Below are positions 1-4,502 of a stretch of 5,591 bases of DNA, piece after piece. The position numbers and the translations under genes were made by a program. The notes beneath the pieces are model-generated. The model did no database searches. It had not been told where the DNA came from and saw nothing but the letters and a program-made list of their open reading frames with translations. Position 1 is the first letter of the stretch. Each line of letters starts with the position of its first letter. Origin of the DNA: Clostridia bacterium (lineage in GTDB: Bacteria; Bacillota; Clostridia; Oscillospirales; QAMX01); contig JAFYNU010000412.1 in the NCBI GenBank assembly GCA_017547975.1, forward strand, positions 1-5,591, read 5' to 3'.

Positions 1-1
1 G

Positions 2-661
2 ATGAAGGACGAATATATGGTGATGGGTAAGGTCTCGAACATCCGCTTCACCGGCGAAGCCATCTCCGCCGAAGTGGACGGCCACCACGTCATCATCGGT
101 GACGATGCGGCCATGCGTCGGGCGGGCTTCCGGATTACCCGGCTGCACACCCCCCGGCTTTCGGTCTACGTGGCCATCGATGCGGAGCTTGCCTGCGTAT
201 TCGCCCTGAATTACGCCGCCTCTCCCGATACCGAATATTCCCTGCGGCTTTTGATTCACTACCTGCGTATCCCGGTGATTTCCGCCCTGGACTTCAACAT
301 CACCGTGGATCGGGTGGAAAAATCCTTCCGGATCCGTCCGGGGGTCATCGTATGCCCCCCCATCGAGACCCGGGTTGCCCTGGTCAATCCTGACCGGGCA
401 ATCGAGCCCACCGGTGTAATTTTCCTGCGCACCGGCATCCGTCCCATGGCGGAAACCATCGAAGGCTCCAGAAGATTCCGTACCGCAAGCACCCTGATGC
501 TTCTCTTCGGTATGGCCTCCGGTTTATTTGGTATCATCCTGGCGGCCATCATGGGTGTGAACGGCTGGTTTGCCTCGGCAAACGGCGCAAATCTGCTGCT
601 TTACCAGCTGCTTTGGCTGGTGCCCGGCTTGATTTTGTCCCTGTGGGCAAAAAAATATTAA
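2..661 (+). CDS. P-type-ATPase-like membrane protein, C-terminal part (catalytic motifs missing; probably 5'-truncated by the window edge)
   Basis: The frame is open to the left edge and no RBS can be seen, so the ATG at 2 is probably internal; the visible part is 219 residues. Residues 18-43 (FTGEAISAEVDGHHVIIG, then AAMRRAGF) resemble the P-type ATPase nucleotide-binding domain pattern GxGxxAxVDGxxVxxGxxxxMxxxGI. Residues 55-69 (VYVAIDAELACVFAL) resemble the strand that normally leads into the phosphorylation domain. Where TGDN is expected there is SALDFN (94-99), and no GDGxND hinge motif is present before FLRTGIRPMAETIEGSRRF (141-159), which matches the segment entering the last membrane helices. 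Hydrophobic segments lie at about 162-184 and 196-215. I infer an inactive or repurposed P-type ATPase relative anchored in the membrane. The N-terminal half with the DKTGT site, if any, lies outside the window. A multi-pass membrane protein of unrelated family is the alternative. The gene stops at 661 with no convincing terminator. Confidence 0.6.
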   Translation: MKDEYMVMGKVSNIRFTGEAISAEVDGHHVIIGDDAAMRRAGFRITRLHTPRLSVYVAIDAELACVFALNYAASPDTEYSLRLLIHYLRIPVISALDFNITVDRVEKSFRIRPGVIVCPPIETRVALVNPDRAIEPTGVIFLRTGIRPMAETIEGSRRFRTASTLMLLFGMASGLFGIILAAIMGVNGWFASANGANLLLYQLLWLVPGLILSLWAKKY

Positions 662-690
662 AATTCACCCGAAAACCGCAAAATTTACGA

Positions 691-719
691 TTGCTTTTTG
701 TTCCCTTTTATTATATAAT
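691..719 (+). promoter_or_regulatory. Sigma-A-type promoter for the EF-G-like gene
   Basis: A perfect -10 TATAAT lies at 714-719 and TTGCTT at 691-696 serves as the -35, separated by 17 bp. The region is A/T-rich, in contrast with the coding sequence around it. The start of transcription is predicted near 726, giving a leader of about 100 nt before the ATG at 828. The -35 matches consensus only in its TTG half, so strength is uncertain, but the -10 and spacing are ideal. Confidence 0.75.
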
Positions 720-725
720 AAGGGG

Positions 726-827
726 TGTTACCCGGGTTGAACGGAGAGAGGTCCTCTTCGAATATACATACCCCCGTACCAAAATCAGTCTACAAAGTAA
801 AATTATACAAGGAGAGTTCAAAAACCC
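726..827 (+). promoter_or_regulatory. 5' leader of the EF-G-like gene with RBS
   Basis: This is the predicted untranslated leader between promoter and start codon. It holds short pairings only: GGGT/ACCC around 723-733, and a 5-bp stem at 746-750 with 754-758 (one G-U pair). GGGGT at 722-726 could also close against ACCCC at 770-774. None matches a riboswitch or T-box I recognise. The RBS AAGGAG at 809-814 is 13 nt from the ATG, which is longer than the usual 6-9 nt. No supported leader peptide was found. Confidence 0.4.
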
Positions 828-2891
828 ATGGCTGTTTATTCGATTGAAAAACTTCGAAACATCGCCCTGCTCGGTCACGTTGGCGACGGTAAGACCGCCC
901 TCACCGAGAGCATGCTCTATCTGACCAAGGCCACCGACCGTCTCGGCAAGGCCTCCGACGGCAACACCGTCTGCGACTTCGACCCCGAAGAGATCAAGCG
1001 CCAGTTCAGTATCTCCACCGCCATCGCTCCGGTGGAATACAACGGACACAAGATCAACGTTCTGGACTGCCCGGGCTTCTTCGATTTTGTCGGTGAAGTT
1101 CACGAAGCCATCCGCGTTGCCGATGCCGGCTGCATCGTCGTCACCGCCAAGGGCGGCGTCAACGTCGGTTGCGAAAAGTCCTTCCGTATGCTGACCAAGG
1201 CCGGCCTGCCCAAGTTCTTCTACATCGGTAAGATGGACGAAGAACACGCCGACTTCCACAAGGTCGCCGCCGATCTTCGCGAAAAGTTCGGTATCTCGGT
1301 CTGCCCCGTTGTCTTCCCCGTCATGAACGGCAACAAGGTCGATTGTGTTGTTGACATCATCTCCGGCAAGGCCTACAAGACCGACGGTCTGAAGACCACC
1401 GAAGTTGCTATCCCCGATTCCGCTATGGATTACGTGGAAGAATACAAGGCCCTCATCAGCGAAAACGCCGCCGAAGCCAGCGAAGAACTGATGGAAAAAT
1501 TCTTCGAAGGTGAAGAATTCACCGCCGAAGAACTCCTGATGGGCGTCAGCGCCGGCGTAAAGTCTGGTTCTATCTGCCCGGTATTTGGCGGTTGCGCCTA
1601 CACCGGTGCCGGTACCACCGCTCTTATGGATGGCATCATCAACTACGCACCCAACCCCGCCGAAGGTCAGAACGACATGACCGCCGAAGGCGAAGAATTC
1701 AAGCTGGACGTCAATGGCGCCCCCGCCCTCTACGTCTTCAAGAACGTCGCCGACCAGTACGGCAGACTTTCCTACTTCCGCGTTGTTTCCGGTACCGTTG
1801 ACGGCAACATGATCCTGGTCAACAACCGTTCCGGCGCCAAGGAAAAGCTTGGCCACGTTTACATGATCCGCGGCAAGAAGTCCATCGAAGTCGATTCCAT
1901 CGGCGCCGGTGACATCGGTGCTGTTTCCAAGCTCACCGACACCACCACCTGCGACACTCTTTCCGAAAACGGTGCTCTGGAACTGGCTCGTGTGGAATTC
2001 CCCCGTGTTTGCTACTCCCGCGCTATCTTTGCCAAGGGCGGCAGCGAAGACAAGATGTCCACCGGTCTTGCCCGTCTGCGCGACGAAGACCCCTGCATGA
2101 CCACCGAAATCAACTCCGATACCCACGAACAGATCATCTCCGGCATGGGCGACATGCATCTGGAAGTTATCTGCTCCAAGCTCAAGGCTAAGTTTGGCGT
2201 TGAAGTTACCACCGAAGAACCCAGAATCGCTTACCGCGAAAAGATCCGCAAAAAGGTCCAGGCTCAGGGCCGTCACAAGAAGCAGTCCGGCGGTTCCGGC
2301 CAGTTTGGTGACGTTTGGATCGAATTCGAACCGGGCGAAGAACTCGACCTGGAATTCGGCGAACGCATCTTCGGCGGCTCGGTTCCCCGTCAGTACTTCC
2401 CCTCGGTTGAAAAGGGTCTGCGCGACTCCATCAAGAAGGGCGTTCTGGCCGGTTACCCGGTTGTCCAGCTGAAGGCCACCCTGTACGATGGTTCTTACCA
2501 CCCCGTTGACTCCAAGGATATCGCCTTCCAGATGGCTGCCCGTATCGCCTACAAGAAGGCCATTCCCGAAGCTAACCCCGTCATCCTGGAACCCTACGGC
2601 ACCCTGAAGGTTTACGTACCCGACGAATACATGGGCGACATAATCGGCGACCTGAACAAGCGCCGCGGCCGTGTTATGGGTATGAATCCTGCCGAAGAAG
2701 GCATGCAGGTCATCGAAGCCGAAGTTCCCTTCTCCGAAATGTCCACCTACGCCATCGATCTGCGCAGCATGACCCGTGGCTGGGGTACCTTCGAACTTGA
2801 CTTTGTCCGTTACGAAGAAACTCCTCCCACCACCCAGGCTGCCATCATCGAAGAAGCCAAGGCCAGAATGGAAGAGGACGACGACGAATAA
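828..2891 (+). CDS. Elongation factor G-like GTPase (EF-G2 type)
   Basis: This is a 687-residue protein of normal EF-G length with all five domains. The G domain (about 1-275) has P-loop GHVGDGKT (16-23), G3 DCPGF (80-84), a G4-like GKMD (134-137) and a G5-like GGCAY (254-258). Domain II is at about 295-385, III at about 391-470, and IV contains KKQSGGSGQFGDVW near 485-498 and the HPVDSKDIAF tip near 560. Domain V is at about 588-675 (EPYGTLKVYVPDEYMGDIIG, then RRGRVMG). Canonical EF-G catalyses tRNA-mRNA translocation on the ribosome in the cytoplasm. This one departs from it at conserved GTPase positions: Phe84 instead of the catalytic His, Gly134 instead of the NKxD Asn, and Ser61 at the apparent switch I Thr. 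These changes, and the absence of rpsL/rpsG/tuf neighbours, place it with accessory EF-G-like proteins (often labelled fusA or EF-G2) whose exact role is unsettled. The start is supported by AAGGAG upstream and by alignment with the EF-G N-terminus. Confidence 0.93.
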   Translation: MAVYSIEKLRNIALLGHVGDGKTALTESMLYLTKATDRLGKASDGNTVCDFDPEEIKRQFSISTAIAPVEYNGHKINVLDCPGFFDFVGEVHEAIRVADAGCIVVTAKGGVNVGCEKSFRMLTKAGLPKFFYIGKMDEEHADFHKVAADLREKFGISVCPVVFPVMNGNKVDCVVDIISGKAYKTDGLKTTEVAIPDSAMDYVEEYKALISENAAEASEELMEKFFEGEEFTAEELLMGVSAGVKSGSICPVFGGCAYTGAGTTALMDGIINYAPNPAEGQNDMTAEGEEFKLDVNGAPALYVFKNVADQYGRLSYFRVVSGTVDGNMILVNNRSGAKEKLGHVYMIRGKKSIEVDSIGAGDIGAVSKLTDTTTCDTLSENGALELARVEFPRVCYSRAIFAKGGSEDKMSTGLARLRDEDPCMTTEINSDTHEQIISGMGDMHLEVICSKLKAKFGVEVTTEEPRIAYREKIRKKVQAQGRHKKQSGGSGQFGDVWIEFEPGEELDLEFGERIFGGSVPRQYFPSVEKGLRDSIKKGVLAGYPVVQLKATLYDGSYHPVDSKDIAFQMAARIAYKKAIPEANPVILEPYGTLKVYVPDEYMGDIIGDLNKRRGRVMGMNPAEEGMQVIEAEVPFSEMSTYAIDLRSMTRGWGTFELDFVRYEETPPTTQAAIIEEAKARMEEDDDE

Positions 2892-2904
2892 TTCTGTTTT
2901 CTCC

Positions 2905-2936
2905 TCCACCCTGCTCCCATTACGGAGCAGGGTGGA
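2905..2936 (+). terminator. Strong hairpin after the EF-G-like gene (terminator or attenuator without U tract)
   Basis: A perfect 13-bp GC-rich inverted repeat (TCCACCCTGCTCC at 2905-2917 with 2924-2936) encloses a 6-nt loop, starting 14 nt after the stop codon. The 3' side continues ATGAAATAGTTCC, so the T run of a standard intrinsic terminator is absent, and the other strand has none either. It may terminate inefficiently or protect the 3' end of the EF-G mRNA. No clear promoter is seen between it and the next gene, so some read-through into the lipoprotein gene is plausible. Confidence 0.55.
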
Positions 2937-2987
2937 ATGAAATAGTTCCTTCCGCAAATTTTACCCTACCTAAGGAGGCAATATTCC

Positions 2988-3668
2988 ATGAAATTGAAAG
3001 TTGCCAAACTGACCGCCCTCTTGCTTGCCCTTTTGCTGTGCATGACCTTTGCGTCCTGCGGCGAAGACAAGAGCGAGGAAGAACAGTCCATTCCTGTGAT
3101 CGATCTGGAACTGCCCACCACCACCGACAGCGGCGATGTGTACAATCCGGATGCCATCACCTCCGAACCCACCACCGATGCGGAACCTTCCACCGAAGGC
3201 GAAACCTCCGATGGTGAAACCACCGAAGTGGATCCCTCCACCGAAACCACCGACCCCAACGGCGGCGGCACCACCGAAACCAGCCAGGCTCTGACCACAG
3301 GTACCGTTAACCTGCGGGAAGCTCCGGAAGACGGCAAGGTTATCACCACCGTCAATGAAGGCGCGCTGGTAACCGTGCTGGATACCTCCAACACCAAATG
3401 GTACAAGGTTTCCTACAACGGCCAGACCGGCTACATTTCCGCCGAATATCTGGATACCGCTGCGGCTGGCAACGTGCAGACCGGCAAGATCACTGCCAAC
3501 TCCCTGAACATTCGTGAAACCAACGATTCCGGTTCCAAGTCTCTTGGCACCGTAACCAAGGGAACCAGCGTGACCATTATTGAGTCCAGCGCCGGTTGGC
3601 ACAAAATTGTCTACCAGGACATCACCGGTTGGGTTTCCGGCGACTACGTTGAAGTCGGATCCAACTAA
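2988..3668 (+). CDS. Secreted lipoprotein with Thr/Glu-rich stalk and two bacterial SH3 (SH3b) domains
   Basis: This 226-residue protein has a clear lipoprotein signal: Lys residues near the N-terminus, a hydrophobic core at 8-20, and lipobox FASC with Cys24 as the predicted lipidated residue followed by Gly25. Residues 26-103 form an acidic, Thr/Ser/Pro/Glu-rich low-complexity stalk without predicted structure. Two SH3b repeats follow, at about 105-156 (TVNLREAP, then WYKVSYNGQTGYISAEYL) and 166-223 (NSLNIRET, then GWHKIVYQDITGWVSGDYV). Each has the family's LNxR start and G-W/Y-V/I-S end. SH3b domains typically bind peptidoglycan or other wall components, so the protein is probably displayed on the outer face of the membrane and contacts the wall. 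No enzymatic domain is present, and ligand and role are unknown. AAGGAGG at 2972-2978, 9 nt from the ATG, fixes the start. It lies 96 bp after the EF-G-like gene, with a hairpin between. Confidence 0.88.
   Translation: MKLKVAKLTALLLALLLCMTFASCGEDKSEEEQSIPVIDLELPTTTDSGDVYNPDAITSEPTTDAEPSTEGETSDGETTEVDPSTETTDPNGGGTTETSQALTTGTVNLREAPEDGKVITTVNEGALVTVLDTSNTKWYKVSYNGQTGYISAEYLDTAAAGNVQTGKITANSLNIRETNDSGSKSLGTVTKGTSVTIIESSAGWHKIVYQDITGWVSGDYVEVGSN
3117..3281 (+). repeat. Low-complexity ACC-ACC-GAN repeats in the lipoprotein stalk
   Basis: Five copies of Thr-Thr-Asp/Glu, each encoded ACC ACC GAN, occur at residues 45-47, 62-64, 78-80, 87-89 and 95-97, interspersed with further Thr-Glu, Ser-Thr-Glu and Asp-Pro units. 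The spacing is irregular, so this is a degenerate repeat and not a clean tandem array. It encodes the flexible spacer that would lift the SH3b domains away from the membrane. Stalk length could vary between strains. Confidence 0.6.
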
Positions 3669-3688
3669 TCTGTTCTAAAGGCAGAACG

Positions 3689-3733
3689 TCACCTCATATA
3701 TATCTATCACAGATGTATATGAGGTGATTTTTT
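3689..3733 (+). terminator. Intrinsic terminator of the lipoprotein gene, overlapping the next gene's RBS
   Basis: A 17-bp stem (3689-3705 with 3711-3727, one G-U pair at 3701/3715) encloses a 5-nt loop and is followed directly by six T's (3728-3733). That is the classical form of a Rho-independent terminator, 20 bp after the lipoprotein stop codon. Unusually, the ATG of the DUF4830 gene begins at the next base, and the 3' arm of the stem carries that gene's Shine-Dalgarno sequence. The hairpin is therefore both a likely terminator and a candidate translational block. Confidence 0.8.
3721..3728 (+). promoter_or_regulatory. Shine-Dalgarno sequence of the DUF4830 gene, sequestered in a hairpin
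   Basis: GAGGTGAT lies 5 nt before the ATG at 3734 and matches the complement of the 16S rRNA 3' end (AUCACCUC). Seven of its eight bases sit in the 3' arm of the 17-bp stem, paired with TCACCTC at 3689-3695. If the hairpin forms in a read-through mRNA, ribosomes could not easily bind here. It is the only good RBS for this start, and the N-terminal MFILTTKLS sequence fits the family, so this start is preferred. Confidence 0.7.
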
Positions 3734-4279
3734 ATGTTCATTCTGACAACCAAGCTCTCCCCCGTCAAACTTCTTGCCATTTCCCTTGCCGTGGTCACCC
3801 TTGTTCTTGGCGTAGTGTTCCTGGCGCTTCCCAAGGATGAGGTTGCCGAGACAGCCGGACAACTGAAAATCAAGGATGCAGAAGACGTGCGCTCCTTCCT
3901 TTCCTCCCAAGGTTGGGAAACTTCGATTTCGGGAAGCCATGAATCGGTCACCATCCCCACCGAATGGAATTCCACCTTCTCGGGCTACAATCAGATTCAG
4001 GCGGACCAGGGCTACGATCTTACAAAGCTCAAGGGTAAGGAGGTGACCCGTTACACCTTCGAGGTCACCAACTATCCCGACCAAAACGAAATCATTCTGG
4101 CAAACGTTTTGGTATATAAGGGCCGGGTAGTTGGAGGCGACCTTTCCACCACCAGGGCAGACGGATATATGCATGGCTTTGCTCTGCCCGAGGAGCTTCC
4201 CTTTGATACCCAAACCGATGCGGAAACCGATCCCGCCCCCGATACGCAGGTGGATGCCGAGCCGATTCCCGAAAAATAA
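3734..4279 (+). CDS. DUF4830 family membrane-anchored protein
   Basis: This 181-residue protein has one N-terminal hydrophobic helix (about 11-32) after a short positive segment. There is no lipobox, so it is probably a signal anchor with the rest outside the cell. Residues about 45-149 match what I recall of DUF4830: VRSFLSSQGWE (52-62), VTIPTEW (72-78), the GYNQIQADQGYDL segment (84-96), GKEVTRYTFEVTNYPD (101-116), ANVLVYKGRVVGGD (123-136), and DGYMHGF (143-149). The function of the family is unknown. The tail (152-181) is rich in Asp, Thr, Pro and Glu, with TDAE- and DAEP-like units, similar in style to the stalk of the preceding lipoprotein. The start follows the terminator T run immediately. 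Expression therefore needs read-through or a local promoter; a weak candidate is TTCTAA at 3673-3678 with TATATA at 3697-3702. Family assignment is from memory of the motif pattern, not a search. Confidence 0.85.
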   Translation: MFILTTKLSPVKLLAISLAVVTLVLGVVFLALPKDEVAETAGQLKIKDAEDVRSFLSSQGWETSISGSHESVTIPTEWNSTFSGYNQIQADQGYDLTKLKGKEVTRYTFEVTNYPDQNEIILANVLVYKGRVVGGDLSTTRADGYMHGFALPEELPFDTQTDAETDPAPDTQVDAEPIPEK

Positions 4280-4321
4280 CCTGTGCACTTTTCCCAACGA
4301 ATCCCCCTGTCTTTTCATGCA

Positions 4322-4367
4322 ATATCCCCGGTCCTCCGTCATTTTTTAGCGGATTGACCGGGGATAT
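4322..4367 (+). terminator. Stem-loop after the DUF4830 gene, probable terminator
   Basis: A perfect 12-bp stem (ATATCCCCGGTC at 4322-4333 with 4356-4367) contains a second 4-bp stem, TCCG (4335-4338) with CGGA (4350-4353), and an 11-nt loop carrying six T's. The sequence after it, GTCATTTTACAC, has only a four-T run. It sits 42 bp after the stop codon and before an independent promoter, so termination of the upstream unit is the likely role. The weak T tract keeps confidence moderate. Confidence 0.6.
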
Positions 4368-4413
4368 GTCATTTTACACAGAAAGTTCCTCTTCTTTTTG
4401 GTAAGTTGTGCCG

Positions 4414-4442
4414 TTTACTATTTTTTAATTTTGTGGTATGAT
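4414..4442 (+). promoter_or_regulatory. Extended -10 promoter for the ABC ATPase gene
   Basis: TATGAT at 4437-4442 is preceded by TGG, giving an extended -10 element. TTTACT at 4414-4419 is a four-of-six match to the -35 with a 17-bp spacer containing a T run. Transcription would start near 4449, giving a leader of about 54 nt. This makes the ABC ATPase gene the first gene of its own unit. Confidence 0.78.
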
Positions 4443-4453
4443 ATACGTATCAT
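4438..4453. promoter_or_regulatory. Operator-like palindrome over the -10 and transcription start
   Basis: ATGATA (4438-4443) and TATCAT (4448-4453) are perfect inverted arms around TACG. The 14-bp core TGATA-TACG-TATCA has the arm and spacer geometry of LacI-family operators such as cre (TGWAA-NCGN-TTWCA), but the CG is one base off the axis and the arms differ, so it is not a canonical cre. Its location across the -10 and start site would suit a repressor. The regulator is unknown. Confidence 0.35.
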
Positions 4454-4454
4454 A

Positions 4455-4494
4455 AGGACGTGTGATAATCGTCCTCCCTAAAATTAATTGGAGG
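4455..4494 (+). promoter_or_regulatory. ABC ATPase leader with two mutually exclusive short stems and the RBS
   Basis: AGGACG (4455-4460) pairs perfectly with CGTCCT (4470-4475). CCTCC (4473-4477) can instead pair with the RBS core GGAGG (4490-4494). The two stems share bases 4473-4475, so only one can form. The RBS is strong and 8 nt from the ATG at 4503. Whether the stems matter in vivo is not shown; both are short. Confidence 0.35.
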
Positions 4495-4502
4495 TAGCAC
4501 AA

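Noticed and set aside
678..699. Weak terminator candidate after the first gene (GCAA/TTGC stem followed by TTTTT)
   Set aside because: Only four base pairs with a nine-nt loop, and it overlaps the -35 of the EF-G promoter. Not stable enough to call.
726..827. A riboswitch or leader peptide in front of the EF-G-like gene
   Set aside because: No known riboswitch core, T-box sequence or start-stop pair with an RBS could be identified; the visible stems are short.
711..2957. A 748-codon open frame on the - strand opposite the EF-G-like gene
   Set aside because: It lies antisense to a clearly recognised gene. It exists because the sense codons rarely produce reverse-strand stops, and its Gly/Val/Phe/Asp-rich translation has no domain features or RBS.
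2970..3602. A 210-codon - strand frame opposite the lipoprotein gene
   Set aside because: Its Gly-rich translation is the reverse complement of the ACC/GAA-rich stalk and SH3b codons; there are no signals for expression.
3707..4342. A 211-codon - strand frame opposite the DUF4830 gene
   Set aside because: The + strand gene matches a known family and has a fitting start and RBS; the - strand frame shows no recognisable feature.
4439..4452. A canonical cre (CcpA) site in the ABC ATPase promoter
   Set aside because: The arms have the right spacing, but the conserved CG is shifted one base and the arm sequence does not fit TGWAA, so only a generic operator-like palindrome is claimed.
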